Shown: positions 33,558 to 41,782, counted from the stretch's first letter. The stretch is 41,782 nucleotides of DNA from Candidatus Blautia faecavium (GCA_019118425.1 DWYZ01000074.1:1-41782); one strand, 5' to 3'. The notes: a model not told the origin generated them from the letters alone. Program-made: numbers and translations.

Positions 33558-34343
33558 TTACTTTTCGGAATATCTGGACAAAAACTGTTTTGTCCTTTCA
33601 TGCCGGGGATTTTCAATTACCTGATGAGCTTCACCCTGTTCTAAGATCACGCCATCGTCCATAAAGATCACCTGATCCGCCACGTCTCTGGCGAAAGCCA
33701 TCTCATGGGTAACGATCACCATAGTGATATCCTGATCCGCCAATCCCCTGATCACTCGCAGCACCTCTCCTGTCAGCTCCGGATCCAGCGCTGAGGTAGG
33801 CTCATCAAAGCAAAGGATATCCGGCTTTAAAGCCAGCGCCCTTGCAATAGCCACTCTCTGCTGTTGCCCGCCGGAAAGCTGATGAGGGTAATGTCCCGCC
33901 CTGTCTAAAAGGCCCATATCATTTAAAAGGTCCCGGGCACGTTCCTCTATCTCTTCGTAAATCATTTTTTTCTTTTCTTTAAAATCCGGCCGCTCTTTTG
34001 CCAGAAGCTGCCCTGCCAGCATTACGTTCTGCAGGGCCGTATACTGGGGAAAAAGATTAAAGGATTGAAACACCATGCCGAAATGCAGGCGTTTCCTGCG
34101 GATATCCTTTTCATTTTCCTTCATCTGTGAAGCCGCGTCAAACAAAGTCTCTCCCTGCACAATGATCTTGCCTTTGTCCGGAGTCTCTAAAAAATTCAGG
34201 CACCGCAAAAGGGTAGTTTTGCCGGATCCGGAGGAGCCGATAATGGCAAGTGCCTGTCCCTGCTCCATGGAAAAACTGATATCATTCAGCACCTTAATTT
34301 CCCCAAAATGCTTTTCAATATGCTCTACTTCCAAAATTGCCAT
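33558..34343 (-). CDS. Polar amino acid ABC transporter ATP-binding protein (GlnQ/HisP family)
   Basis: This 261-residue ABC ATPase has Walker A GSSGSGKTT, Q-loop FQSFNLFPQYTALQNV, signature LSGGQQQRVAIARAL and Walker B ILCFDEPTSALDPE, with the H-loop VIVTHEM. The MVFQSFNLFPQYT form and high similarity to GlnQ-type proteins mark the polar amino acid uptake group. ATG 34343 follows AGGAGG. It is the last gene of a binding protein-permease-ATPase operon; the single permease suggests a homodimeric membrane part. Confidence 0.96.
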   Translation of the reverse strand: MAILEVEHIEKHFGEIKVLNDISFSMEQGQALAIIGSSGSGKTTLLRCLNFLETPDKGKIIVQGETLFDAASQMKENEKDIRRKRLHFGMVFQSFNLFPQYTALQNVMLAGQLLAKERPDFKEKKKMIYEEIEERARDLLNDMGLLDRAGHYPHQLSGGQQQRVAIARALALKPDILCFDEPTSALDPELTGEVLRVIRGLADQDITMVIVTHEMAFARDVADQVIFMDDGVILEQGEAHQVIENPRHERTKQFLSRYSEK

Positions 34344-34357
34344 AAAAGGTTTCCTCC

Positions 34358-35044
34358 TTATTTAAAGTAATCCAGCTTCCGCTCCAGCCATCCAAACAGG
34401 ATGGTCAGGATCCCGCTGAATACCAGATAATAAAAGGCCGTAAAGAACAAAGGCCAGATCGCCCCTGAAATCCCCTGGGAACCTTTCAGGAAAGCCTGTC
34501 CTGCCCAGATGATCTCCTGCAGGGCAATGATACGGGCCAGGGAAGTATCCTTGACCAGGGTGATGATTTCATTGGAAATAGGCGGCACGATCCGCTTGAT
34601 CATCTGCAGCAGCGTAACCTTAAAGAAAATCTGAGGCTTCGTCATGCCCAGCACCAGGCCCGCTTCCTGCTGTCCCTTAGGCACACTCTGGATACCGCCC
34701 CTGTATATTTCGGAAAAATAACAGGCATAATTTAAAATAAACGAAACAGAAGCCGCCAGAAAACGGCCGGATTCTCCTCCGCCCCAAATAGAATTTCCCA
34801 GTACCAGCCCAGGGAAGTAATAAATGATCAGCAGCTGGATCATCAGCGGCGTCCCGCGAATGATCCATACAAGGGTTCTGCTCAGCCAGCGCACCGGAAG
34901 AAAACGGGTCATTGACCCAAAGGCAATCACCAGTCCTAAAGGCAGCGCACCGATCAAGGTTACGAAAAACAGCTTCAGTGTCTGCAAAAATCCCACATTC
35001 AATGCCCCTATGACAATGGGCATTTGTTCCATTATTGTCGACAT
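34358..35044 (-). CDS. Polar amino acid ABC transporter permease (HisM/GlnP family)
   Basis: The 228 residues contain about five hydrophobic segments and the EAA loop EAGLVLGMTKPQIFFKVTLLQMIKRIVPPISNEII that contacts the ATPase. The GTPLMIQLLIIYYFPG stretch is typical of the His/Glu/Gln/Arg group. The N-terminus MSTIMEQMPIVIG is short; ATG 35044 has only a GGCGGG-like site, so Met6 or Met8 cannot be ruled out. Fourteen bases separate it from the ATPase gene. Confidence 0.94.
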   Translation of the reverse strand: MSTIMEQMPIVIGALNVGFLQTLKLFFVTLIGALPLGLVIAFGSMTRFLPVRWLSRTLVWIIRGTPLMIQLLIIYYFPGLVLGNSIWGGGESGRFLAASVSFILNYACYFSEIYRGGIQSVPKGQQEAGLVLGMTKPQIFFKVTLLQMIKRIVPPISNEIITLVKDTSLARIIALQEIIWAGQAFLKGSQGISGAIWPLFFTAFYYLVFSGILTILFGWLERKLDYFK

Positions 35045-35112
35045 ATCTAAATTTCCCGCCTTTTTTTGATAGTGCTGTCCTGCGGCGAAAGATTACCGCC
35101 AGACGCAGAATA

Positions 35113-35151
35113 AGACTGCTGCAAAAGCATCTGCCTGTTCTGCAGCAGTCT
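35113..35151. other. 11-bp hairpin between the binding protein and permease genes
   Basis: AGACTGCTGCA (35113-35123) and TGCAGCAGTCT (35141-35151) pair perfectly with a 17-base loop. No U-run follows on the coding (minus) strand, so it is more likely an RNA stability or processing element that raises binding protein level over permease level than a full terminator. Confidence 0.6.
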
Positions 35152-35174
35152 CTGTTTCTTTTCTGTTTCTGTTA

Positions 35175-35975
35175 TTAGTTCTGTTCGATCAAAGCGGCCT
35201 GCACACCGTATGTTTCCGCGATTTCCTGCATGCTGCCGTCTTCATAGCTTTCTGTAAAGAAAGTATTCAGCTCTTCTGCAAGGTCAGAGCCTTTGCGGAA
35301 GCCAACACCATACTCTTCACTATTTAAGCTTACTGTGTAAGTAAGATCTTCGTATCCTGTTCCTTCCCCTACCATAGCTGCTGCCATTAAGGAGTCAATC
35401 ACAGCCGCGTCGGATGTTCCGGCAGCTACTTCCATCAATGCATCAGACTGTGCCGTCACCGGTGTATAATCATAGCCAAGGGCTTCGATCTCTGCCTCAC
35501 CTGCGGAACCTGCCTCTACAGCAAAGCTCAGGTCTGCAATGCTCTCCACTGTCTGATAATCATCCGCTGCGTCTGCGTTTACTACTACTACCTGAGCGTT
35601 ATTGCAGTATGCATTAGAACATTCCATAGAGCTTGTCACTTCGTCAGTCAGTGTCATACCGTTCCATACGCAGTCAATGGATTTCGCATCCAGTTCCAGT
35701 ATCTTATTATCCCAGTCAATCTCAACGAATTCTACATCCACGCCCAGTTTTTCTCCGAAAGCTTTCGCCAGGTCTGCATCGAATCCGATCCAGTCTCCGT
35801 TTTCATCCTTATAATCCATAGGCTCGAAGTCTGTAATTCCTACTACTAAAGTCCCTTTATCCTGTACATAAGCCATATCGGAATCTGCGGTATCCTCTGC
35901 CCATACAGTAGTAGATGCCATCATGCCAAAAGCCATCATACCAGCCATGAATGCTGCTAATGTTTTCCTTCTCAT
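35175..35975 (-). CDS. Extracellular solute-binding protein for a polar amino acid (family 3)
   Basis: The protein has 266 residues: a Sec signal peptide (MRRKTLAAFMAGMMAFGMMA, cleavage likely after VWA near residue 26), then the SBP_bac_3 domain with GTLVVGITDFEPMDYKDENG, GFDADLAKAFGEKLGV and a late YGVGFRKGSDLAEELNTFF. There is no lipobox Cys, unusual for a Gram-positive uptake system, so the anchoring route is unclear. ATG 35975 follows AGGAGATATAACAC. It is the first gene of the operon and has a promoter and palindrome upstream. The ligand (Gln, Glu, Cys or His type) cannot be named. Confidence 0.95.
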   Translation of the reverse strand: MRRKTLAAFMAGMMAFGMMASTTVWAEDTADSDMAYVQDKGTLVVGITDFEPMDYKDENGDWIGFDADLAKAFGEKLGVDVEFVEIDWDNKILELDAKSIDCVWNGMTLTDEVTSSMECSNAYCNNAQVVVVNADAADDYQTVESIADLSFAVEAGSAGEAEIEALGYDYTPVTAQSDALMEVAAGTSDAAVIDSLMAAAMVGEGTGYEDLTYTVSLNSEEYGVGFRKGSDLAEELNTFFTESYEDGSMQEIAETYGVQAALIEQN

Positions 35976-36013
35976 GTGTTATATCTCCTCTTACTCTCAT
36001 TTTTATTGTTTAT

Positions 36014-36077
36014 CACGTAATCACTCTACTACGTGAAAGCGTATGATTATACTACCATACCCCTTTCGTTCTGTCAA
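36014..36077 (-). promoter_or_regulatory. Promoter and candidate operator of the amino acid transporter operon
   Basis: Minus-strand TTGACA (36077-36072) precedes TAGTAT at 17 bases (36054-36049), overlapping a consensus TATAAT at 20 bases. Downstream, CACGTA (36014-36019) and TACGTG (36030-36035) are perfect inverted arms 10 bases apart, suiting a repressor site at the start of transcription. The regulator is unknown. Confidence 0.6.
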
Positions 36078-36137
36078 GAGAGAATTCCGCTTCTGCCTTC
36101 ACTTTTTCTAAATGGTTACGGACCGATATGATTCAAA

Positions 36138-36160
36138 GGCAATTTGGCTAAAGCGAAGCG
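36138..36160. repeat. Copy B of the dispersed intergenic repeat
   Basis: GGCAATTTGGC and TTGGCTAAAGCGAAGCG overlap here in one block. Both are also found at 22720-22757. It lies directly upstream of the promoter-like pair of the next gene. Confidence 0.6.
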
Positions 36161-36164
36161 GCTC

Positions 36165-36193
36165 TATACATCTTTTCAAAAACATGCTAAAAT
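36165..36193 (+). promoter_or_regulatory. Weak promoter candidate for the DUF6062 gene
   Basis: TATACA (36165-36170) and TAAAAT (36188-36193) are 17 bases apart. The -35 box matches TTGACA at four of six positions. The start would be about 30 bases before the ATG. Confidence 0.4.
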
Positions 36194-36228
36194 TAACATA
36201 AGAATCCTACACCGGAGGTAAATCGAAT

Positions 36229-37002
36229 ATGAAAGAAAAGCTGTATAATATTCCTCTAAACGATGCCTTTAAAGCGAATGACGAGTGCCCTTTCTGCTTT
36301 ATCGAGCGTAAGCTGGAAGAGCAGACCATGGATTTCGTCTTGGGTCCGGGGGCTTCTTATATGGAAGACGATGTCCGTGCGGAGACAGATAAAATGGGCT
36401 TTTGCCGCACACATTTCAAAAAAATGTATGAATATGGCAATCGTCTGGGCGCCGGCCTGATCTTAAAGACCCACTTCCAGAAACTCTGTAAGGATCTGGA
36501 CGAACAGGCAGCTTCCTTCTCTCCGTCCAAGACATCCCTGTTACGGCCCTTTAAAAAAATGAAAGCAGCTTCTGCGGCAGAGGAAAATCCCCTCGCAGCC
36601 TGGGCCAAAGAGACTGTAAGCTCCTGCTACATCTGCGACCATTATAAAGATGCCTATGCCCGCTACATAGAGACATTTTTCGATATGTTCCGGAAAAACG
36701 CAGAATTTAAAGACCTGTTTAAAAACAGCAAGGGCTTCTGTCTTCCCCACTTCGCGGATCTTGCCCAAGCGGGGGACCGCCTTTTATCAGATAAAGATAA
36801 AAAAGAATTTTTCCAGATCCTTCTTCCCTTAATGCAGGAAAATATGCACCGCATTTACGAGGACCTGGATTGGTTCTGTGATAAATTTGACTATAAAAAT
36901 AAGGACGCTGACTGGAAAACCTCCAAAGACGCCCTCCAGCGGGGCATGCAGAAGGCGGGCAGCGGCTATCCCGCCGATCCTCCCTATGTGATGGACCGCT
37001 GA
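36229..37002 (+). CDS. DUF6062-family cysteine-rich protein
   Basis: The protein has 257 residues and two repeats of a Cys-pair/Cys-His pattern: CPFC (20-23) with FCRTHF, and CYIC with FCLPHF. The arrangement suggests two structural zinc sites in a helical protein. I recall this as a DUF6062-type protein, widespread in Lachnospiraceae and of unknown function. No signal peptide or membrane segment is seen. ATG 36229 follows CGGAGG. It stands alone, convergent with the truncated epimerase, with a bidirectional terminator between. Confidence 0.85.
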   Translation: MKEKLYNIPLNDAFKANDECPFCFIERKLEEQTMDFVLGPGASYMEDDVRAETDKMGFCRTHFKKMYEYGNRLGAGLILKTHFQKLCKDLDEQAASFSPSKTSLLRPFKKMKAASAAEENPLAAWAKETVSSCYICDHYKDAYARYIETFFDMFRKNAEFKDLFKNSKGFCLPHFADLAQAGDRLLSDKDKKEFFQILLPLMQENMHRIYEDLDWFCDKFDYKNKDADWKTSKDALQRGMQKAGSGYPADPPYVMDR

Positions 37003-37063
37003 AAAGCTCTAATACCTCCTTCGAAAATAACTGCAGCCGCCGCACCGGATGTTTTTTATGTGT

Positions 37064-37116
37064 GCAGGTCAAAAAACGCAGGCGCAGCGGGCTTCTCTGC
37101 TTTTTTTGACCTGTGC
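37064..37116. terminator. Bidirectional terminator between convergent genes
   Basis: CAGGTCAAAAAA (37065-37076) pairs with TTTTTTGACCTG (37102-37113), extended inward by GCAG/CTGC. The A-tract and T-tract give a U-run on either strand, as needed by the DUF6062 gene and the epimerase remnant that face each other. The core GTCAAAAAACGCAG is shared with the element before purC. Confidence 0.75.
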
Positions 37117-37157
37117 GATGAGGCAGACAGGGCTCTTTTCCAGTTCTGACTCATCTA

Positions 37158-37610
37158 TTATCCTTCAAACACTTGCTTAATAAAAGCAAGAGCTCCCTTT
37201 GCGTCATTATCTAAACTGCTCTCGGAATAATCCGGTACGAGATTCCTCCATACCTTAATTTCCTGTCCGATGGTACCGCCCTGCATAACGAAGGGTTCCA
37301 TGACCACTGTACCCTGATAATGGATATCTCTTAATGCCTGCCCGATCTCTGCCCAGGGAAGCGTTCCCTTTCCTGGCACTCTTCTATTCTGTTCTCCTAT
37401 ATGTAAATGTCCCAGCTTGTCCCCTGCCAGGCGGATGGCAGCTCCCATATTATTCTCTTCTATATTCATATGGAAGGTATCCAGCATGATTTTTACATGG
37501 GAGCTTCCCACAGCGTCTACAAAACGCAATGCCTCTTCGCAGGTGTTCAGCATATATCCCTCATATCGGTTCAGCACTTCCATGCCGAGAGTAACGTCAT
37601 ATTCCTCCGC
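37158..37610 (-). pseudogene. 5'-truncated D-psicose/tagatose 3-epimerase-like gene
   Basis: The frame from 37610 (AEEYDVTLGMEVLNRYEG...) to 37158 matches the second half of the xylose-isomerase-like epimerases of ~290 residues. All four expected metal ligands are visible: Glu in GMEVLNR, Asp in IMLDTFHMN, His in GHLHIGE and Glu in VVMEPFV. The N-terminal half of the barrel, about 140 residues, is gone. The remnant begins with the codon right after the TAA of the upstream TPR-like gene and in the same frame, so a deletion joined the two. A 141-residue product from ATG 37583 is possible but lacks half of the barrel and any ribosome binding site. Confidence 0.82.
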
Positions 37611-38393
37611 TTACGCCCCTGTACTCCTGTGATAATCCCGGGTAAACTCATCCAGCAGCTCGTCCACATACTGGGAATATACCGGTTTCTCCGGTATCTT
37701 TACGAAGCACTCCTCTTTCTCTTTTACAAGGGCAAGGATATCCTTTGGCACCTTCAGTTCTTCCAGCCTGCTCTCATACTCGATGGGCGTCTTCGCACTT
37801 TTAAATGCAAGAAGATATATCACCAGATCCTCCTTGCTGCCGCTTAACTCATAGGCTTTAAAAAAACATTCCGATGCCTTTTCCATCTGGAAAAGATAGC
37901 TGTAGGCACAGGCAAGATTATGGTAAACACTCCTGGTAAGCCCTGCCTTCGCCTGTTCCAGATTTCCTCTTTCTAATAATTTCTGGTATACACGGATAGC
38001 GTTTACGTACATTCCGTTCTCCACCAAAGAATCCCCTTTTTTCTTGTCACGTACAGCCGGCTCCTGGGCATCCAGCTTAAGAAGCTGGGTATTTAAGGTT
38101 CGAAGCTCCTCATAGGAAAGATAATTGATTTCCTTGAAAATAGGATACAGGATATCCTCCGCCTGGGAAAACTTTCCTACATTAGGCCGGAGCTTCCCTG
38201 CAAGCTCTGTTAGATCCAGTTCTTTTGCCAGCCAGTCACACAGGCCTTCATTGATAATCGTCTGATCAATGAGGTAAAGGTTATGATACAGATAATAGCA
38301 CAATTCTTCCAGAGAATAGATATTAGTGCTGATGTTTTCTATATAGTAGGGAACCTCTGCTTTTTTCGTCTGGCATAAAATATATCCGCTCAC
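37611..38393 (-). CDS. TPR-like protein of the DUF5716/DUF5717 neighbourhood
   Basis: The protein has 260 residues. The N-terminal ~100 are helical (YSLEELCYYLYHNLYLIDQTIINEGLCDWL). Residues ~115-200 hold tetratricopeptide-like helical pairs (GDSLVENGMYVNAIRVYQKLLE, VYHNLACAYSYLFQMEKASECFFKAYEL). No enzyme motif is visible. It follows the DUF5716-type gene by 14 bases in the same direction and is likely co-expressed with the DUF5716/5717 pair, as I recall for Lachnospiraceae. Its C-terminus abuts the deletion that cut the epimerase gene, so the last few residues may not be native. Confidence 0.8.
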   Translation of the reverse strand: MSGYILCQTKKAEVPYYIENISTNIYSLEELCYYLYHNLYLIDQTIINEGLCDWLAKELDLTELAGKLRPNVGKFSQAEDILYPIFKEINYLSYEELRTLNTQLLKLDAQEPAVRDKKKGDSLVENGMYVNAIRVYQKLLERGNLEQAKAGLTRSVYHNLACAYSYLFQMEKASECFFKAYELSGSKEDLVIYLLAFKSAKTPIEYESRLEELKVPKDILALVKEKEECFVKIPEKPVYSQYVDELLDEFTRDYHRSTGA

Positions 38394-38407
38394 TTAAACC
38401 GCCTCCT

Positions 38408-39658
38408 TTACCATTCTACAGACTCCTTCCACACCTTCCCGGTTGCGGGAAACATATCTCCAAAGCCTAAGTCTTTCACTGTGATATGACATTCTTTAGG
38501 GGAAACGTAGGAAAGAGAGAGCGAAAGCCTTGTCGTTTTATTCGGTCTTACCGGTAGGCCGGGCAGAGCCATGGCTATGCGCTTCTTTTCCCCATTTTCC
38601 AACGGACGGTTTACCACGAATACAAGCTCTTTTGCCTCATCCAGGATAAACTCACAGTAGGCCTTGCACTCATACCAGTTCTTTCCGGATTCGATAAGGG
38701 GATAATAAGCAGGAGAGCCCATCACCCGCATATCTATTCCAATATCCGTAAGGACTAAGGAATCACTTAAATACTGATAACCCTTGAGATTTTTCTCTTC
38801 CATCCGCTCCACTCCGGCGGCGCATGCTCCCTTTGCGAAGAGATTATTTCCATAAAACACCTTTCTCTTCTGGTAACACAATAATTTAACGGATTCTTTT
38901 GCCCAGTCTAAAGAAAAACCGTTTCCAGTCATCTGTATACTGGAAAACAGCTCCGTGCCAAGGGTTTCCCGGATGAATTTGCAGAAGCTTAAATCCCTCT
39001 CCTCCCCGCTTTCTTCCAGCACAGTGCTCTGGGGTTCTTCCAGCTTTACAAGGACCGGCTTGGTCCCATAATTCATGAGAAGCTTTCTGAAAGTCACCGT
39101 ATCCTGTGAAAAAGCATACCACGCCACGCTACGGTTCCAGATTTCCTTCTTCTGGGTGAGCACATAGTAAAAGAAGCTCTCTCCATAATCCATCAGCATA
39201 TAGCGCTCCGGGCTAAAGCCAAGGCTTTCACATGCCTTCTGGTAATTTCTCACCTGTATCTCTCCAAGAGAAGGGGAAGCGATCACTAGGCATTTGGTAT
39301 TTTTTACAACTTCCATCACTCCAAGGAATTTTAACATTCCCTTCAGGAAAAAGGCTAAAAGCTCCCAGGGCTCCTTTTCTTCCCCTGCCACAAGGACAGG
39401 CGCGTCCTTTTCACAGTCCTCGTAAAGGCTGTCTATCAGGATCCCTCCCTTTTCCTTTGCAAAGTATTCCGCCTCAAGGCCCACACAGTAATCCCCTTGC
39501 TCTACTCTCCGGCAAAGGCGGGTAGGCGCCTCATACTGGCTGCTTCCCACCTTCATGGAGAGAGACCTGGGCTCCTTTGCGCTTCTGTCATAATAACAGA
39601 TCTGTGAATATTCTTTTCCAAAATCAATTCCAATAATCAAGTCACGAATTTCATTCAT
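38408..39658 (-). CDS. DUF5716-family protein with actin/Hsp70-like ATPase start
   Basis: The protein has 416 residues. The N-terminus LIIGIDFGKEYSQICYYD matches the phosphate-1 loop of the actin/Hsp70/ROK fold, and a second segment (LMDYGESFFYYVLTQ) is placed like phosphate-2. No recognisable connect-2 or substrate-binding domain follows; the C-terminal ~130 residues are beta-rich. I recall this as DUF5716, found beside DUF5717. ATG 39658 lacks a classic site (AGGATACAGGAA). A chaperone-like or cytoskeletal ATPase role is suggested by fold only. Confidence 0.8.
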   Translation of the reverse strand: MNEIRDLIIGIDFGKEYSQICYYDRSAKEPRSLSMKVGSSQYEAPTRLCRRVEQGDYCVGLEAEYFAKEKGGILIDSLYEDCEKDAPVLVAGEEKEPWELLAFFLKGMLKFLGVMEVVKNTKCLVIASPSLGEIQVRNYQKACESLGFSPERYMLMDYGESFFYYVLTQKKEIWNRSVAWYAFSQDTVTFRKLLMNYGTKPVLVKLEEPQSTVLEESGEERDLSFCKFIRETLGTELFSSIQMTGNGFSLDWAKESVKLLCYQKRKVFYGNNLFAKGACAAGVERMEEKNLKGYQYLSDSLVLTDIGIDMRVMGSPAYYPLIESGKNWYECKAYCEFILDEAKELVFVVNRPLENGEKKRIAMALPGLPVRPNKTTRLSLSLSYVSPKECHITVKDLGFGDMFPATGKVWKESVEW

Positions 39659-39670
39659 TTCCTGTATCCT

Positions 39671-41782
39671 CTATTCTTCCTGTTCTATGACAAACAGTTC
39701 CTTTACATACTGCTCCTGGCGCAGGTACTGCTTCATCTTTGCCACGACTTCCTGATCCTTCTCAAGTCTCCGGGCGGAAAGGATCTGGTTGATCAGCTGA
39801 TATTTGCTCATAGGCGTGCCCTCCACCTTATTCATGGTAATCACCCGCTCAGAGGTCTTTTTCTTCTGACCGTCCTTTTCAATGGTAAAATAATAATGAA
39901 GGGTCTCTCCGTAAAATAAGGTAAAGGCCTTTGTGCAGATTCCCTCATACACGCTGTTTAAGGGCTCGCTTTTATATTCCAGATCCAGGCCCAAGCCCGC
40001 GTCCAGCCCATAGTAAAGAGTCACCTTCGCCTCAGGATGGGCGTGGCACTCCACAAAAGTCTTGTCATCCAGCTGATACGGACTTAAAAGAGAAGGCTCC
40101 AGCCTGCGGTAAAAGGCAAAGGCCATTCCCTTTCTGGCGAATTCGTCCACCAGTTCTTTTTTTATCTTCCAAAGCTCTCCCTTAAGATGCTTTTCTTTAG
40201 AAAGAGCTAAAAGCAAGGCAAGACGGCAGATCTGATTTACCGGCCATTTCATTTCGTATGCCCGGAGGAGTTCCTTCTTTATAAAAGCGCTCATGGGGTA
40301 CTCCTTCACAAAAATGCCATAGGCTACCTGGGTGAGATAAGCTCCGATAATCCTCTCTTTGCCGGATTTCTTAACATAATCCATAAGGACGTTTTCCCCT
40401 TCCTTACGGTAATCAGTGGTAAACATCAAAAGATCCAGGATTTTTTCCTCCAGAGAGTAGGTATCCATCTCAAAGCCCTGGGCGCTCTTCCAAACAGCAA
40501 ACAGATCCTCCACAGGACCCATCTTGTACCTGATCAGGTATTCCAGGATCACTTCATCGTATTTTCCTTGTCTGTATACCTCTGACGCCAGGGCCAAAAG
40601 TTCTTCGTCCTCTTTAAGATCCGCCCGGACGATCATCCGGCTTGTCAGCTTAAGGAGGCTGGTAATATCCGTTCCCTCGTATCCGAACTCTTCTATGATC
40701 CCCATTGCCTGGACAAACATACGCCTGGAGATCAAAATTTCCAAAAGAGCCTTTTTATCCACAAGGGCATACTCCCTATAATCAATCTTTTTCAGATAAT
40801 CATCCAGATCCTCCCCATGCACATGGGCTGAATAATAATCCAGGATCTTTCTGCGCACTGTCTGTTTATATTCCTTTGTAAACGCAGGAGAGCCAACCAG
40901 CTTCTGAAAAATTTCCAGATTAGAAAGCGCGATGGATGTTCCCTCACAATAATGGAGCAGAAGTCCCGGTTCTCTCACTCCCATTTTCAAAAGTTTTTCC
41001 ATAATGCCCCGTTCATCTAAAAGTCTGGTGATATTATAGGCAACTGTGGAGGCATATCTGCGCTGTTTGTCATCCTGGAAAAGGATGACAGCATCCTCTG
41101 TATAAATCCGTGGATAGGCCACTCCCTGCACACAGGGATAAACTTCTTCCTCCTCAAGCTGAGCGTGACGTACGATCACCTGGCGGATCTTTTTATCATC
41201 GCAGTACAAGCGGAAAGTAAACAGCCGGCCGGCAATCTCCCTGGCCTGGGCAATATTTTCCGGTTCCATCATAAACTCCTGATAAAGAGCCGCATAACTT
41301 TCGTTCATACAGCCTTCTGCCATCTTCTTAGCGGCGAACTCTTCCATTCCTTTTTTATAGCGTTCGTAGGTGGCAGGCTCTTTCTCTTTATGGCTGATCA
41401 CACTGGCGTAGATAAAGGCTTTTTTTGCATCTCCGAGGGTATCGTTATTATATGTAAAATACATAAGCACCGGCTTGGGAAGCTCTTGCTGATAGCTGGT
41501 ATCCATAGTTTCTATATAATATTCGTAGAGCCTGGTCAGTCGGAGCCCATGTTCCACAGCTAAGGAAAACCAGGGGAAATATTCCGGTTTTCTCGGATTT
41601 CCCTTCATGATATATTTGCAGATAGCCTCTAACGTATCGTCTGCAGGGAAGGCTTCGTACGCCATTGTCAACACCCGGTACAGACTTGGATTAAAGGTCT
41701 TTTCGTATCCGGAAAGATACGCCAGGCGCATGGAAAGTTCTTCTGTAAGAAGCTTTTCTTTTCCCGCAAATAAAAATACCTG
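39671..41782 (-). CDS. DUF5717-family large protein, C-terminal part
   Basis: The frame stays open to the window end, so the start lies beyond 41782 and 703 residues are visible; a Met at 41731 is not the true start. The protein is mostly helical and repeat-like (TPR/HEAT-type pairs such as AKKMAEGCMNESYAALYQEF), with a short beta-rich region near the C-terminus (AKVTLYYGLDAGLGLDLEYK). Full-length relatives are, as I recall, about 1,100 residues. It precedes the DUF5716-type gene by 12 bases. Function unknown; the pair probably act together. Confidence 0.8.
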   Translation of the reverse strand, partial: QVFLFAGKEKLLTEELSMRLAYLSGYEKTFNPSLYRVLTMAYEAFPADDTLEAICKYIMKGNPRKPEYFPWFSLAVEHGLRLTRLYEYYIETMDTSYQQELPKPVLMYFTYNNDTLGDAKKAFIYASVISHKEKEPATYERYKKGMEEFAAKKMAEGCMNESYAALYQEFMMEPENIAQAREIAGRLFTFRLYCDDKKIRQVIVRHAQLEEEEVYPCVQGVAYPRIYTEDAVILFQDDKQRRYASTVAYNITRLLDERGIMEKLLKMGVREPGLLLHYCEGTSIALSNLEIFQKLVGSPAFTKEYKQTVRRKILDYYSAHVHGEDLDDYLKKIDYREYALVDKKALLEILISRRMFVQAMGIIEEFGYEGTDITSLLKLTSRMIVRADLKEDEELLALASEVYRQGKYDEVILEYLIRYKMGPVEDLFAVWKSAQGFEMDTYSLEEKILDLLMFTTDYRKEGENVLMDYVKKSGKERIIGAYLTQVAYGIFVKEYPMSAFIKKELLRAYEMKWPVNQICRLALLLALSKEKHLKGELWKIKKELVDEFARKGMAFAFYRRLEPSLLSPYQLDDKTFVECHAHPEAKVTLYYGLDAGLGLDLEYKSEPLNSVYEGICTKAFTLFYGETLHYYFTIEKDGQKKKTSERVITMNKVEGTPMSKYQLINQILSARRLEKDQEVVAKMKQYLRQEQYVKELFVIEQEE

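Noticed and set aside
1-41782. tRNA, rRNA, CRISPR array, integrase or IS element
   Set aside because: None seen on either strand on reading; a dedicated RNA or IS search was not possible here.

Overview
The window reads as chromosomal DNA of a Gram-positive anaerobe, most likely a Lachnospiraceae (Clostridia) member. The basis is moderate GC, AGGAGG-type ribosome binding sites before almost every gene, and several lineage-typical proteins (DUF5716-, DUF5717- and DUF6062-type, a Sec-exported glutamine-type ABC binding protein). The genus cannot be fixed from sequence alone. No tRNA, rRNA, CRISPR array, integrase or transposase was seen.

Layout. (1) 1-860: the end of a VanY-type D,D-carboxypeptidase, its terminator, a remnant of a DUF4143 ATPase and a terminator facing the next block. 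(2) 1147-22483: a ~21 kb run of 18 minus-strand genes, tightly packed. In transcription order these are: an HTH-like regulator, a STAND NTPase with TPR-like tail, a Sel1/TPR-like protein, a 55-residue peptide, a radical SAM/SPASM enzyme, a canonical Ser/Thr kinase, a small charged protein, two VirD4/HerA-like ATPases (one without a P-loop), a transglutaminase-fold protein, a vWA protein, a tandem (pseudo)kinase, an N-lobe-less pseudokinase, two more vWA proteins, a PP2C phosphatase, a TerY-C-type zinc ribbon protein, and a three-pass membrane protein with an extracellular discoidin-like domain and an apparently dead beta-lactamase fold. (3) 22816-28380: the divergent operon TerB-N protein / BrxD-like ATPase / DEAD-box helicase. 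(4) 28430-33231: a truncated RelE/ParE toxin, a long hairpin, a HAD phosphatase and purC-purB-purA. (5) 33558-35975: a polar amino acid ABC transporter. (6) 36229-41782: a DUF6062 protein, a 5'-truncated sugar epimerase, a TPR-like gene, a DUF5716 gene and the partial DUF5717 gene.

Blocks 2 and 3 are the notable part. vWA + PP2C + kinase + TerY-C zinc ribbon is the core of the TerY-P phosphorylation triads described in Ter-type stress systems, and TerB-N + BrxD-like ATPase + Lhr-like helicase is a DNA-processing set seen in the Ter and BREX literature. Here the core is enlarged with a radical SAM/peptide pair, a STAND switch, a VirD4-like ATPase pair and an outward-facing membrane receptor-like protein. 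My inference is an inducible envelope-to-cytoplasm signalling and conflict (possibly anti-phage) island: the membrane protein and STAND protein sense, kinases/PP2C/vWA proteins relay, and the ATPases, peptide product and helicase set act. No function is proven by sequence. Several components look catalytically inactive, pointing to scaffold or sensor roles.
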